Source: Micromonospora parva
GTDB taxonomy: Bacteria; Actinomycetota; Actinomycetes; Mycobacteriales; Micromonosporaceae
Reading direction: 5' to 3'
Length of the DNA stretch: 64,000 nucleotides
NCBI RefSeq assembly: GCF_000718515.1
Contig: NZ_JNZS01000003.1
Coordinates: forward strand, 1 to 64,000
Under the pieces are notes generated by a model. That model was not told where the DNA came from. It made no database searches and saw only the letters and a program-made list of their open reading frames with translations. Both the position numbers and the translations under genes were made by a program. This document shows positions 1 through 8,648 of the stretch, piece after piece; the first letter of the stretch is position 1, and every line of letters starts with the position of its first letter.

Positions 1-824
1 TCCGACGACGTCCGGTACGAGAACGCCGGCCCACCCCACTGATACGCCAACACCCAGATGTTGCGCGGCGCGAAGTAGAACAACGACGGCGCCACCGTCG
101 CCGAATTCATCGCGTTCTGACTCGCCGAACCCATCTGCGAGTAATTCGAGAAAAGGCCGAAGTTCATCGAACCCCACCGGGTCCCGGTGTCGTGGGTGGT
201 GGCGTACACGAGCTGCTGGCCGTTGTAGGGGGCGACGGTGAAGTCCTTCAACGACACCCAACCCGACCTCGGCTGCGCCAACGCACCCGTGGACGACCAC
301 CGGTACGTCGAGGGCAGGTCACACGTCTGGGTCGGCGGTGGAGTCGTCGGCGGCGGGTCGGTGGGTGGCGGGGTGGTCGGCGGCGGGGTGGTCGGCGGGG
401 TCGTCGTGCCACCGGTGCAGGTGACGCCGTTGAGAGCGAAGCTCGTCGGGTTGGGGTTGCTGCTCGTCCAGGACCCGTTGAACCCGAACGACACAGTGCC
501 GTTGGTCGGGACCGACCCGTTGTAGCTCACGTTCCTCGCCGTCACCGCTGACCCGCTCTGCGTCAGCGATGTGTTCCAGGCCTGCGTCACCGTCTGCCCG
601 GCACCGTAGGACCAGGTCAACGTCCAGCTGCTCAACGGATCACCCAGGTTGGTGATCGCCACGTTGGCGCCGAAGCCGCCCTGCCACTGCGACGACACGG
701 CGTAGCTCACCGAACAACCCTCGGCCGCAGCGCCGGCCGGCAGCGCGGCGACGACTGTCGACGACACCAGTAAACCGACGCCGGCCACAACCAGACCGGC
801 ATTGGTGGCTCTGGATCTGGTCAT
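1..824 (-). CDS. Secreted CBM2-GH62 alpha-L-arabinofuranosidase (3' end off window)
   Basis: Predicted extracellular arabinofuranosidase that removes arabinose side chains from arabinoxylan. The reading frame from the ATG at 824 starts with a signal peptide (about residues 1-36, ending PAGAAA). A family 2 carbohydrate-binding module follows, with W and N residues typical of CBM2 ([20 protein letters not shown]). A Pro/Thr linker of [10 protein letters not shown] type comes next, and then the start of a GH62 catalytic domain ([16 protein letters not shown], then [16 protein letters not shown] and [12 protein letters not shown]). The frame runs off the left edge, so most of the catalytic domain and its stop are not visible. 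A CebR-like palindrome lies about 100 bases upstream. The GH62 assignment rests on recognisable family sequence; the substrate is known for the family and not shown here. Confidence 0.9.
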   Translation of the reverse strand, partial: MTRSRATNAGLVVAGVGLLVSSTVVAALPAGAAAEGCSVSYAVSSQWQGGFGANVAITNLGDPLSSWTLTWSYGAGQTVTQAWNTSLTQSGSAVTARNVSYNGSVPTNGTVSFGFNGSWTSSNPNPTSFALNGVTCTGGTTTPPTTPPPTTPPPTDPPPTTPPPTQTCDLPSTYRWSSTGALAQPRSGWVSLKDFTVAPYNGQQLVYATTHDTGTRWGSMNFGLFSNYSQMGSASQNAMNSATVAPSLFYFAPRNIWVLAYQWGGPAFSYRTSS

Positions 825-887
825 ATTGCACCCTCCTCGCGGGACGGCGGCCTACCCGGTGGTGATGGTCGCTGCTCAGTAACTGAA

Positions 888-901
888 TGTGAGCGTTAAC
901 A
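888..901. promoter_or_regulatory. Imperfect palindrome upstream of GH62, LacI-type operator candidate
   Basis: TGTGAGCGTTAACA is a 14-base imperfect palindrome with a central CG step, the usual shape of LacI-family operators. It lies between the GH62 start at 824 and the CebR-type box at 921-934, so the gene may answer to two sugar regulators. Inference from shape and position only. Confidence 0.4.
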
Positions 902-920
902 GGCCGCGTCGGGTATGTTA

Positions 921-934
921 CGGGAGCGCTCCCA
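921..934. promoter_or_regulatory. CebR-type operator upstream of GH62
   Basis: CGGGAGCGCTCCCA differs by one base from TGGGAGCGCTCCCA, the established binding site of the cellulose-utilisation LacI repressor CebR in Streptomyces. It sits 97 bases upstream of the GH62 start codon. Very similar boxes occur at 46572-46585 and 47905-47918. No cebR-like gene is visible in this window. Confidence 0.75.
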
Positions 935-1009
935 TACCATCAACAACATCTATGCCTGCTTCTCGTTCACCGCCGACTTTCCCGTTGCGCGGACCCGGAG
1001 CGGCGCTCC

Positions 1010-2092
1010 TCAGCCGACAGTGAGGGTGAGCACCCCGAACTGACCGCTGCGCTGCACGTAGTGCGGCAGATAGAACTTCCACGTCACCGTCAGCTCGCGC
1101 CCGGCCCGCATCGAGGCCGGCACCTCGGCGACCATCTCGAACACCGCCGTGCCGCCGGCCGGGATCTGCGTGAGCGGGCGGCAGTTCAGCCGGTACAGCT
1201 GGGCCGAGTTCACCGCGTCGTTCGTCGCGTCGCCGAGCGAGAACCGTTCCATCAGGTAGGCCGGGCAGGGGTCCAACGCGAGGGGACCGTCGGTCGGGTT
1301 GCCGAGGGTCACCCGGAAGGAGACCCGCGAACCGGCGGCGGCGGTTGGCGGCCCCTGAACAGCGACGGTGAGCTGGTCGAGCGGCGAGGACGGAGGCTTC
1401 GACATCGCCACCGGCTCGGTGAACCCACTGGCGGACAACGTCGCCCGGGCGCGAGGGTTGACCCCCTCCCCCTGCGGACAGCCCGGGCGCTCATCGGCCG
1501 TGACCGGCGCGCGCAGGGTGCCCCCGTCGTGCGGCAGCTCGATCGCGAGCTCGAACAGCCCGAGGGGCTGGCAGAACGGCCCGGACCAGTCCAGGCGCAG
1601 GCTGGCGTGGCCACCGGCCGGCACGGCAACGACCCGGGAGCGGCCCTCCTCGTTGATGCCGTGGGTGTAGAGCATCGGGACCTCGCGGCCGCCGACGAGC
1701 ATCCTGGTGGGCACCTCGCCCTGCAGCGTGCACTCCTTCTTCGACGCGTTCCGCACGTCCACTTCGCCGATGAGCTTGCCGATGGCGGCGTCGAAGCCGC
1801 GAGGCTTCTCACCGCCGGTGCCCGGCCGGGTCCAGCTGGTGAGCCGGCCGGTCAGCTGCTCCGCACGGCACGGCTCGCTGCCGCGGGCCGGCCTCCTCGG
1901 CTCGGCGGGGCGGCCGTTGAGGTCCTCGTCGGTGATCTTCAGGTCGGCCCAGGGGACGCTGCCGTCGGCGAGCAGTTCGGTGGGCACCGGCTCCGCCTCC
2001 GTCGGGTCCGGCTGCCCCGGCCGGGCGTTCGGCTCGGCGCAGGCCACCGCCGCGGCGAGGACGATCAGCAGTGGCACAAGTAGTCGACGCAT
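1010..2092 (-). CDS. Secreted lipoprotein with DUF4232-like beta domains
   Basis: A 360-residue predicted lipoprotein of unknown function. The N-terminus has a short hydrophobic stretch and a lipobox with Cys at about residue 18 (AAVACAE), then an acidic, Pro-rich spacer. The body looks like two beta-sandwich units. The first has DUF4232-like features (VDVRNASKKECTLQGEVP, then GPFCQPLG), and the second, from about residue 245, again has a paired-Cys pattern (CPAYLMERFSLGD, LNCRPLTQIPAGG). The gene follows OsmC with a 57-base gap on the same strand, so it may be the last gene of the redox operon. Its role at the membrane surface is not evident from sequence. Confidence 0.75.
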   Translation of the reverse strand: MRRLLVPLLIVLAAAVACAEPNARPGQPDPTEAEPVPTELLADGSVPWADLKITDEDLNGRPAEPRRPARGSEPCRAEQLTGRLTSWTRPGTGGEKPRGFDAAIGKLIGEVDVRNASKKECTLQGEVPTRMLVGGREVPMLYTHGINEEGRSRVVAVPAGGHASLRLDWSGPFCQPLGLFELAIELPHDGGTLRAPVTADERPGCPQGEGVNPRARATLSASGFTEPVAMSKPPSSPLDQLTVAVQGPPTAAAGSRVSFRVTLGNPTDGPLALDPCPAYLMERFSLGDATNDAVNSAQLYRLNCRPLTQIPAGGTAVFEMVAEVPASMRAGRELTVTWKFYLPHYVQRSGQFGVLTLTVG

Positions 2093-2149
2093 CCCGTCAC
2101 CCTCACACGAACGACCGCACCGGACCTGAGTAGCCGGGCTCAGTGACGA

Positions 2150-2593
2150 TCACTCCGCGGTGGGCGCGGACGACTCGACGATGGACACGGCAGTGCCGAG
2201 CTCGACGGTACGGGAGACGGTGCACAACCGGTCGTGCGACTGCTGCAGCGACCGGGGCAGCGCCGCACGGGCCTGGTCGCCGTCCGCGCCCTCCGGAAAC
2301 GTCACGGTGAACTCGACCCGCAGGTTCTGCATCCGGTTGCCGCCCGCCTCGTCGCGGATCTTGTCACCGGTGACGGCGACGGTGAAACCGGTCGGCTCCG
2401 CACGGCGGCTGGTGATGTGGTCCACGTCCACAGCGGTGCAGCCGCCGATGGCGGCCAACAGCAGCTCCACCGGCGTGAAACTGCCGTCCTTACCCGTGCC
2501 CAGCGACACCGACCCGCCACGGACGTTCCGCACGACGTAGTTGCCCAGGCTGGAGCGCTCGATCGCCACCGAGCGGAAGGTGTCCTCAGTCAT
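2150..2593 (-). CDS. OsmC/Ohr-family peroxiredoxin
   Basis: A 147-residue OsmC-fold protein, expected to reduce organic hydroperoxides in the cytoplasm. Both family cysteines are present: Cys52 in GGCTAVDV on the central helix and Cys124 in DRLCTVSRT. The length is normal for the family. It starts 25 bases after the stop of the multicopper oxidase gene, with no sign of an intervening promoter, so it is probably co-transcribed with it. The redox theme fits the AhpD-like protein at the head of the cluster. OsmC subfamily proteins also include members acting on other substrates, so the exact peroxide is unknown. Confidence 0.88.
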   Translation of the reverse strand: MTEDTFRSVAIERSSLGNYVVRNVRGGSVSLGTGKDGSFTPVELLLAAIGGCTAVDVDHITSRRAEPTGFTVAVTGDKIRDEAGGNRMQNLRVEFTVTFPEGADGDQARAALPRSLQQSHDRLCTVSRTVELGTAVSIVESSAPTAE

Positions 2594-2618
2594 GGCTGAA
2601 ACCTACCGGCATCCGTGA

Positions 2619-4361
2619 TCAGGAGTACATGAGATGCAGCGTCATCCCGGCATCGGCGTGCGCCAGGTTGTGGCAGTGGTTGGCCCACATCCCGGGGTTG
2701 TCGGCCCGGAACGCCACCTTCCACACCTCGCCCGGACGGACGTCGAACGAGTCCAGCCACAGCGGGCTGCCGACCGCCGGCTCGCCGTCGCGGGCCAGCA
2801 CCAGGACGTGGTGGCCGTGCAGGTGCCACGGGTGCACCACCTGCGACCGGTTGACGATGGTGAACAGCACGACGTCGCCCCGGCGTACGACCTGCGGTGG
2901 GATGTCCGGGTCGGCCGCGCCGTTGACGGTGTGGGCGTAGCGCGGCAGCAATCCGCGCAGGTCGAGGCCGCGGTCGAGAACGAGGGTGAACGTCCGGTCG
3001 AACCGGGGCCAGGGCACCGCCGCGGTAGCGCCGTAGCCGAGCGGATCGAGCACCGGCCAGGCGCCGGTCGCCGTCGACACCGGGCCGGTCGAGTAGACCG
3101 CCCGTCCGTCGACGAACAGCGACACCGGGGTCGCCGGCGCGGTGAAGACCAGGTCGTAGCGGCCCCCGGCGGGGATCAGCACGGCGGTGTCCACCAGCGG
3201 TGTCGGGCCCCGCAGGTCGACGCCGTCGATCGCGGCCACCAGGAACGCGGTCCCCGCCAGGGCGTACCGGTGCGTGGTGCTGTCGGTGTTGATCAGCCGC
3301 AACCGCACCGGCACGCCGGCCTCCACCCGCTGCACTGTCGGCGCGGGCAGCGGACGCCCCGCCAGGGTGTGCACCGGCACCGTGACGTCGAGGCCGCTGA
3401 CCGACCCCGGTCGCACCACCAGCACACCGTAGAGACCCATCCGGACGCCGACATCGGAGGCCGAGTGCGTGTGGTACCAGTACGTTCCGGCCTGGTCGGC
3501 GCGGAACCGGTAGACGAACTCCTGCCCGGGTCGCACCGCCGCCTGGGTCACCCCGGGCACCCCGTCCTGGTCGTTCGGCACGTCGTACCCGTGCCAGTGC
3601 AGCGTGACGCCGCGCCCGATGTCCCGGTTGCGCAGCGTCACCTCCAGGATGTCGCCGACGGTGGCGGTCAACTCCGGTCCGGGTACCTGCGCGTTGAACG
3701 CCCACGCCGCCACGTCCCGGCCGCCCGCGTTCACAGTGGCGGTCCCGGCCGTCAGGGTGAACCGTCTGGTGGGTTCGGCGGAGATCCGGGTCGCCGCCGG
3801 AAAGCCATGATCGTGCGGTACGGCGGGGGCGGTCTCCGGGGCGACGGTCAGCCCGGTTCCGGTGACCAGCGCCGCGACCGCCACCGCGACCGCCACCCGG
3901 GACACCGGCCGCGACGGGCGCGCGCCGAGGGCACGCCCCGAGATCACCGTCGCCGCGACGACCCCGGCGACCGCGAGCAGCCCCGCCCCCGCCGACGCCG
4001 GATAACCGTGCAGGACCGTCACGAGCAGGGCGCTGCCCGTGGCGTACCCGGCGAAGAGCAGCGCAAGCGCGACGGCCCGGACGTCACCCCGGGCCCGCAA
4101 CAGCCGCGGACCGGCGACGGCCACCGCCGCGAGCGACAGGGGGGCGGCGATGAGAACCTTCTCCGCGGCGAACCACCAGCCGGCGCGGGCCAGGGCGGTG
4201 ATCGTGATCGCGCGGGCGAGCGTCGCGACCAGCGCGACCGCCGCCAGTCCCAGTGCGAGCGGGCGGCGTCGCGCGACGGACGCGGCACCACCACCCAACC
4301 AGGCGCCGGCCGCGAGGACCGCGATCACGAGGTCGACCGCGAGCAGCGACCCGGTGCTCAC
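2619..4361 (-). CDS. Membrane-anchored multicopper oxidase
   Basis: A 580-residue copper oxidase with an unusual N-terminal membrane part: about five hydrophobic helices in the first 185 residues before the exported cupredoxin domains. All copper-binding motifs are visible: LHWHGYDVPND and TYWYHTHSASD in the first cupredoxin, HPWHLHGHHVL near the C-terminus, and HCHNLAHADAGM at 562-573, with the type 1 Cys at 563 and a Met axial ligand. A Met axial ligand is typical of lower-potential bacterial oxidases. Translation starts at a GTG that overlaps the TGA of the upstream membrane-protein gene (GTGA), so the two are coupled. The substrate is not predictable; metal (Cu+, Mn2+) or phenolic oxidation are the usual family roles. 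Confidence 0.92.
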   Translation of the reverse strand: MSTGSLLAVDLVIAVLAAGAWLGGGAASVARRRPLALGLAAVALVATLARAITITALARAGWWFAAEKVLIAAPLSLAAVAVAGPRLLRARGDVRAVALALLFAGYATGSALLVTVLHGYPASAGAGLLAVAGVVAATVISGRALGARPSRPVSRVAVAVAVAALVTGTGLTVAPETAPAVPHDHGFPAATRISAEPTRRFTLTAGTATVNAGGRDVAAWAFNAQVPGPELTATVGDILEVTLRNRDIGRGVTLHWHGYDVPNDQDGVPGVTQAAVRPGQEFVYRFRADQAGTYWYHTHSASDVGVRMGLYGVLVVRPGSVSGLDVTVPVHTLAGRPLPAPTVQRVEAGVPVRLRLINTDSTTHRYALAGTAFLVAAIDGVDLRGPTPLVDTAVLIPAGGRYDLVFTAPATPVSLFVDGRAVYSTGPVSTATGAWPVLDPLGYGATAAVPWPRFDRTFTLVLDRGLDLRGLLPRYAHTVNGAADPDIPPQVVRRGDVVLFTIVNRSQVVHPWHLHGHHVLVLARDGEPAVGSPLWLDSFDVRPGEVWKVAFRADNPGMWANHCHNLAHADAGMTLHLMYS

Positions 4362-4807
4362 GCCGGCTCCACTTCCCGGGCGGGAACCCCGGCCTCGGCC
4401 GGCACCAGGCCGGCCAGCTTCCGGGCCGCCCGGTGGACGCCGACCACGACGTGCACCGCGATGATTCCGTTGAGCGCGTGCAGCCCGCCGATGGTGAGGC
4501 CGAGCGGAGTGCTGACGCCCGACGCGTCGGCGAACCCGTTGGCGAGCATGGCGATGAGCGGTTGGAGGACGACGAGGCCGACCGGCAGCACCGCCAGCCC
4601 GATGAGCCGGCCCGGCGCCTTCGCCAGCGCGGCGAACAGGACGGTGAGCAGTGTGAGAACCGGGATGACCGCCATGCCGTTGACGCTGTGCAACGCGTAC
4701 GCGCCGTCGCCGGCCGGCTTCGTGAACCCGCCCACCGCGGCGAAGATGAACTGGAGGGCGAACGCGACGAGCGTCAGCGCGCTGATGACGACGAGAGCCT
4801 TGCGCAT
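4358..4807 (-). CDS. Four-helix membrane protein (DUF6220-like)
   Basis: A 149-residue integral membrane protein with four predicted helices. Two matching motifs, LHSVNG (His40) and LHALNG (His110), lie at equivalent places in helices 2 and 4, and His119 follows. Such paired histidines in a small four-helix bundle could bind heme, but this is inference. It resembles the uncharacterised DUF6220 group. A strong AGGAGG-like site precedes the ATG at 4807. It starts 10 bases after the AhpD-like gene and its stop overlaps the GTG of the multicopper oxidase, so the three form a tight operon. It may pass electrons to or from the oxidase. Confidence 0.8.
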   Translation of the reverse strand: MRKALVVISALTLVAFALQFIFAAVGGFTKPAGDGAYALHSVNGMAVIPVLTLLTVLFAALAKAPGRLIGLAVLPVGLVVLQPLIAMLANGFADASGVSTPLGLTIGGLHALNGIIAVHVVVGVHRAARKLAGLVPAEAGVPAREVEPA

Positions 4808-4817
4808 GGAATACCTC

Positions 4818-5807
4818 CTAGAGGTGCGCCGAGGCGAGAGCCCGGGCGACATGATCGGTGGCCGTGATCGCCCCGTACGCGACCAGCCGCACGAGGTCGG
4901 CGTCGGCCGGGTGGGAGAGCCGCCACAGCGCGACGTCGCCCGGGCTGATCGCGCTGGGAGCGAACGCCGCCAGCAACGCGATCCGCGTCCCGATGCGGTC
5001 CGTGCCCGGCACGTCCCGCACCAGGTCGACGGCCCAGTCCGCAGGCCGGGCCGGGAACCGCCCGTCCTCCCAGCGCACGGTCGCCGTGACGGTCTCGCGC
5101 GCCACCTCGCCCAGCAGCTCCCCACCGCGGTTGGCGGCATCGCGCAACGACGCGTAGGCGACACCCACCGGGCTGTCCCCCGCCCAGGCCGGCGCCGCCG
5201 TCGCGTCGGCGTCGAGCAGCGGGAGGCTCCGGCCGGGTTCCTTCGGCTCCCGGGCCGCCCTGGCGTAGAGCCGGCCTCCGACCGAGCGCACCAGTGGGGA
5301 GCGTTGCAGGCCGCCGGGGAGCAGATCGGGGTCGAGCAACGCCGAGACGACCCGGTTGATGAAGTGGAACACCAGCAGGGTGCCGGTGATCTCCACCCGG
5401 TACGGGCTGGTCCAGTCGGCGGCTCTGGGACTGCGGCTGGCCTGTGCCCACTCGACGAGCCGGGCGTGTTCCGGCTCGGGTGGCGTCTCACCCCGGGCAA
5501 CGGCCTCGGCGAGCTTCGACGCGCCCAGCGCGTGCAGCAGCAGCACGTGGGCGTCGACGCAGAACTGACAGCGGTTGGCCCGGGACACGACGGTCGCGAC
5601 GAGTTCCCGCTCGACCCGGGAAGCGTCGCCGGCGAGCAGCGCCTCCCGCATCAACGCCCAGGTCGCGGCCAGCACCTCCGGCACCGCCGACAGCGCCTGG
5701 AAGGTCGGCAACGGCCCGAGGAAGTCGTCGCGCAGCTGTTGGTAGACCGCCGCGGTGAGGCCGGTGGCCGCCCTCGTCGGTGTGGGGGTGAAGAAGCGGT
5801 ATGTCAT
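4818..5807 (-). CDS. AhpD-like / carboxymuconolactone decarboxylase family protein
   Basis: A 329-residue protein of the AhpD-like superfamily. The active-site signature of alkylhydroperoxidase AhpD-type members is present as RCQFCVDAH, with Cys80, Cys83 and His87. The protein is about twice the usual single-domain length and has a second all-helical half without a CxxC motif. That suggests a two-domain member in which only the first half is catalytic. It is the first gene of the minus-strand operon with the membrane protein, multicopper oxidase and OsmC. It faces a histidine kinase gene across a 144-base promoter region carrying a perfect inverted repeat. A role in peroxide or thiol redox stress is likely. 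Confidence 0.85.
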   Translation of the reverse strand: MTYRFFTPTPTRAATGLTAAVYQQLRDDFLGPLPTFQALSAVPEVLAATWALMREALLAGDASRVERELVATVVSRANRCQFCVDAHVLLLHALGASKLAEAVARGETPPEPEHARLVEWAQASRSPRAADWTSPYRVEITGTLLVFHFINRVVSALLDPDLLPGGLQRSPLVRSVGGRLYARAAREPKEPGRSLPLLDADATAAPAWAGDSPVGVAYASLRDAANRGGELLGEVARETVTATVRWEDGRFPARPADWAVDLVRDVPGTDRIGTRIALLAAFAPSAISPGDVALWRLSHPADADLVRLVAYGAITATDHVARALASAHL

Positions 5808-5884
5808 GGGCTCGATGCTTGTTGCGGCGGGCCGGGAAAGCGTCGTTCCGGTGCAGACACTTGCCGGGTCGCCGATACCGCGCC

Positions 5885-5907
5885 CGTGGTACGCGGCAGG
5901 TACCACG
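5885..5907. promoter_or_regulatory. Perfect 8-base inverted repeat in the divergent promoter region
   Basis: CGTGGTAC and GTACCACG are separated by seven bases, midway between the divergent starts at 5807 and 5952. Its position suits an operator used by the adjacent NarL-type response regulator to control both the redox operon and the two-component genes. The binding partner is inferred. Confidence 0.55.
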
Positions 5908-5951
5908 CGCGCGGGATGCTGCACCGGCGGCGGCCGTTCTACAGTGCGACA

Positions 5952-7082
5952 ATGCGCCGCGACCTCCCGTACGCCCTCGGCGGTCTCGCCCTCGGCGTCC
6001 TCCTGCTCGGCAACGCCGCGCTCACCCCGGACGCCGCGACGGTCGAGGTGCTCGACGTCGCCCTGGTCCTGGCCATGGTGGTGGCCCTGGCGGTGTGCCG
6101 GCGCTACCCGGTGGTGGCGCTGGGCGTGGTCACCGTCGCCATGCTGGCCGTTCACCTCCGGGTGCACCCCGGGGTGTCCGCCGCGTTCCCCGTTCTCGGC
6201 GCGGTGTACCTCGCCGCCTGGCAGGGGCACCGATCGGCGGCCGTCGTGGCCAGTGTCGCCTTCCTCGGCGGCTTCCTGGCCCGCGACGTCTCGGTGGCGC
6301 CGCCCGGCCAGCCGGGGCAGGTGATCCTCGAGCGGACGGCCCTGCTGTTCGGCTGGTTCGTGGCCGCCAACGTCGCCGGGCTCGTCGGACGGCAGCGTCG
6401 GGCGTACCTGGAGCAGGTCGAGCAGCGGGCGGTCGAAGCCGAACGCACCCGCGAGGAGATGGCGTTGCGGCGTGCCGGGGAGGAGCGGCTGCGCATCGCC
6501 CGCGACCTGCACGACTCGCTGACCCACAGCATCTCGGTGATCAAGGTGCAGGCCGGGATCGCCGTGCACCTGGCCCGCAAACACGGCGAGGCGCCGTCGG
6601 CCGCCCTGCTGGCGATCCAGGAGGCCAGCGGCGCTGCCATGCGGGAACTCCGGACCACCCTCGACGTCCTGCGCGCGCCCACCGACGCCGATCGCGTCGG
6701 GCTGGCCCGGGTGGACGAGCTGGCCCAGCGGACCCGGGCGGTCGGCGTACCGGTGCAGGTGACCGTCACCGGTCAGCGCGGGGACCTGCCCGACGAGGTC
6801 GACCAGGCCGGATACCGGGTCATCCAGGAGGCACTGACCAACGTGGCCCGCCACGCCGGCCCCGCGACCGCGCACATCCAGGTGGAGTACGCCCCGGCGG
6901 GGCTCACCGTCGCGGTCACCGACGACGGTCGGGCGTCACCGGGCCAGCCGCTGACCCCGGGCGTGGGTCTGCGGGGCATGCGGGAGCGGGTCAGCGCACT
7001 GGGCGGCACCCTGCGGGCCGCCGCGCACGACGACCACGGGTTCACCGTGCGGGCCACCTTCCCGTTGGACGGCCCGCGGTGA
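5952..7082 (+). CDS. NarL-type sensor histidine kinase
   Basis: A 376-residue membrane sensor kinase. Four to five hydrophobic helices fill about residues 5-140. A short coiled coil and the HisKA_3 dimerisation helix follow, with phosphoacceptor His in IARDLHDSLTHSISV, and then a HATPase domain with N-box QEALTNVARHAG and G-box GVGLRGMRERV. No separate extracytoplasmic sensor loop of any size is seen, so the signal is probably sensed in or at the membrane. It is followed 70 bases later by the cognate response regulator. Divergent from the AhpD/multicopper oxidase operon, it may control the response to redox or cell-envelope stress. Confidence 0.9.
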   Translation: MRRDLPYALGGLALGVLLLGNAALTPDAATVEVLDVALVLAMVVALAVCRRYPVVALGVVTVAMLAVHLRVHPGVSAAFPVLGAVYLAAWQGHRSAAVVASVAFLGGFLARDVSVAPPGQPGQVILERTALLFGWFVAANVAGLVGRQRRAYLEQVEQRAVEAERTREEMALRRAGEERLRIARDLHDSLTHSISVIKVQAGIAVHLARKHGEAPSAALLAIQEASGAAMRELRTTLDVLRAPTDADRVGLARVDELAQRTRAVGVPVQVTVTGQRGDLPDEVDQAGYRVIQEALTNVARHAGPATAHIQVEYAPAGLTVAVTDDGRASPGQPLTPGVGLRGMRERVSALGGTLRAAAHDDHGFTVRATFPLDGPR

Positions 7083-7152
7083 CCGGCCGATCGAGCCAGG
7101 CCCGAGCGAGCCGGGCCGGAGCGCGCGGCACCCGCCGGCCGCCGGGGCCGCG

Positions 7153-7815
7153 ATGATCAGGGTGCTGCTCGCCGACGACCAGGCGCTGATGCGAGCCGGC
7201 TTCCGGGCACTGCTCGACGCCGAGGACCACCTGGAGGTCGTCGGCGAGGCGACCGACGGCAGCTCGGCCGTCCACCTGTCGCGACGCCTGCGCCCGGACG
7301 TCGTCCTGATGGACGTGCAGATGCCCGGTCTCGACGGCATCGAGGCCACCCGGCGCATCGCCGCCGATCCCGACCTCGCCGGCATCCGGGTTCTCATCCT
7401 GACCAACTACGGGCTCGACTCCTACGTCTTCGCCGCCCTACGGGCGGGCGCCAGCGGCTTCCTCCTCAAGGACGCCGACCCCGCCGACCTGCTGCACGCC
7501 GTCGCCGTCGTCGCGCGCGGGGACGCGCTGCTCGCGCCGACCGTCACCCGCACGCTGATCAGTGAGTTCGTGGCCGGCCCACCGCCGGCCGAGCCGACGG
7601 CCGGCCGCGACGTGCTGACCGCCCGGGAGCAGGAGATCGTCGAGCTGGTCGCCCGTGGGTTGACCAACGACGAGATCGCCGCGCGCATGGTGATCAGTCC
7701 GCTGACCGCCAAGACACACGTCAACCGGGCGATGACGAAGCTGCACTGCCGCGACCGGGCCCAACTGGTCGTGTGGGCGTACGAGTCAGGGCTGATCACG
7801 CCCCGTCGCCGGTGA
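7153..7815 (+). CDS. NarL/LuxR-family response regulator
   Basis: A 220-residue response regulator. The receiver domain (about 1-120) has the acidic pair D8-D9, phosphoacceptor Asp54 in VVLMDVQMPG, and the conserved Lys in FLLKDADP. The C-terminal LuxR-type HTH (about 150-215) contains LTAREQEIVELVARGLTNDE and TAKTHVNRAMTKL. It is partnered with the kinase just upstream. The 70-base gap is larger than in the second two-component pair of this window, but no terminator lies in it. Candidate target: the inverted repeat at 5885-5907. Confidence 0.93.
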   Translation: MIRVLLADDQALMRAGFRALLDAEDHLEVVGEATDGSSAVHLSRRLRPDVVLMDVQMPGLDGIEATRRIAADPDLAGIRVLILTNYGLDSYVFAALRAGASGFLLKDADPADLLHAVAVVARGDALLAPTVTRTLISEFVAGPPPAEPTAGRDVLTAREQEIVELVARGLTNDEIAARMVISPLTAKTHVNRAMTKLHCRDRAQLVVWAYESGLITPRRR

Positions 7816-7921
7816 GCGCCGCCCCGGACAGCGGAGTCGATCAACCCCCTTGGCGACACCGGGAAGAGGCGACGCACTAGCATTGCCGCCGTCCGCGACG
7901 GCTCTGCTGAATCGAGGCGAC

Positions 7922-8635
7922 ATGCGTTGGCTCCGTCGGTTGCTGGGCGGTAGGCGGGTCCAGCTCGACCCGGGACGCCAGCAGGCGCTGCTGCACGACG
8001 TCCAGTCCCGGTACGGCTCCCACGCGCGGATCCGGTTCAACGACCAGGTCGAGGCGCTCACCGGTTCGCTGGACAGCGACGACGGCCTGGTGGTGGCGAC
8101 CCGGATCGTGAGTCAGGTAGCCGACGAGGCCCATGTGGACCTGCAGGCCCAGGCCCAGGAGATCCACCGGCGGACGGGCCGGCGGCTGCTGGTGCACCGC
8201 CGCAACTACCGGCCGCTGTGGAAGGAGGCCGGCCCGGCCCTGCGCTGGCCGCTGTTCGCGCTGCCGTGCGGCTTCCACCCGTACGCGCAGGTGGCGGCCG
8301 CCGTCACGGTGGTCGGCAGCCGGGCGCCCCGGCTCGACCGGGTGACCGACCCGAACCCGTTGCTGACCCGCGTGTTCGAGGTGCTCGACCTCACCACCTC
8401 CGGCTGGGAGTACGGCCGGGTGCGGGTGGACACCGACGCCGCCGCCCTGGCCGATCGACTGATCTCCAGCGCCGGGCGGGTCCTGGTGGCCATGGACGAC
8501 CCGCCGCGACTGCCACCTGCCGTCCGTGAGCTGATGCGTCGCAACAACACCGTCGCCGTGCACGATCCGGCCGGTCCACGGACGGTCGGCGGGATCAACC
8601 TGGGTGCGCGGATGCGCGAGGAGTTCCTGGTCTGA
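7922..8635 (+). CDS. Uncharacterised conserved protein
   Basis: A 237-residue soluble protein that I do not recognise. It has a basic N-terminus (MRWLRRLLGGRRVQ), no signal peptide and no clear membrane helix. The rest looks like an alpha/beta fold with a C-terminal segment containing RVLVAMDDPPRLP and VHDPAGPRTVGG. The start at 7922 was chosen because GAGG lies upstream and because residues of an earlier in-frame start at 7850 look non-conserved. Its stop is only 13 bases from that of the convergent methyltransferase gene. It may be a housekeeping protein restricted to this family; no function is proposed. Confidence 0.65.
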   Translation: MRWLRRLLGGRRVQLDPGRQQALLHDVQSRYGSHARIRFNDQVEALTGSLDSDDGLVVATRIVSQVADEAHVDLQAQAQEIHRRTGRRLLVHRRNYRPLWKEAGPALRWPLFALPCGFHPYAQVAAAVTVVGSRAPRLDRVTDPNPLLTRVFEVLDLTTSGWEYGRVRVDTDAAALADRLISSAGRVLVAMDDPPRLPPAVRELMRRNNTVAVHDPAGPRTVGGINLGARMREEFLV

Positions 8636-8648
8636 CCGCCCGGTGGTG

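Noticed and set aside
2634..5951. A very long open frame on the plus strand reading into the histidine kinase
   Set aside because: It is antisense to the multicopper oxidase, membrane protein and AhpD-like genes, all of which have clear motifs. The upstream part has Arg/Gly/His-rich shadow composition. Only the part from 5952 is real.
7850..7921. Upstream start for the 7.9 kb unknown gene
   Set aside because: The extra 24 residues look non-coding and no ribosome site precedes 7850; the start at 7922 is better.
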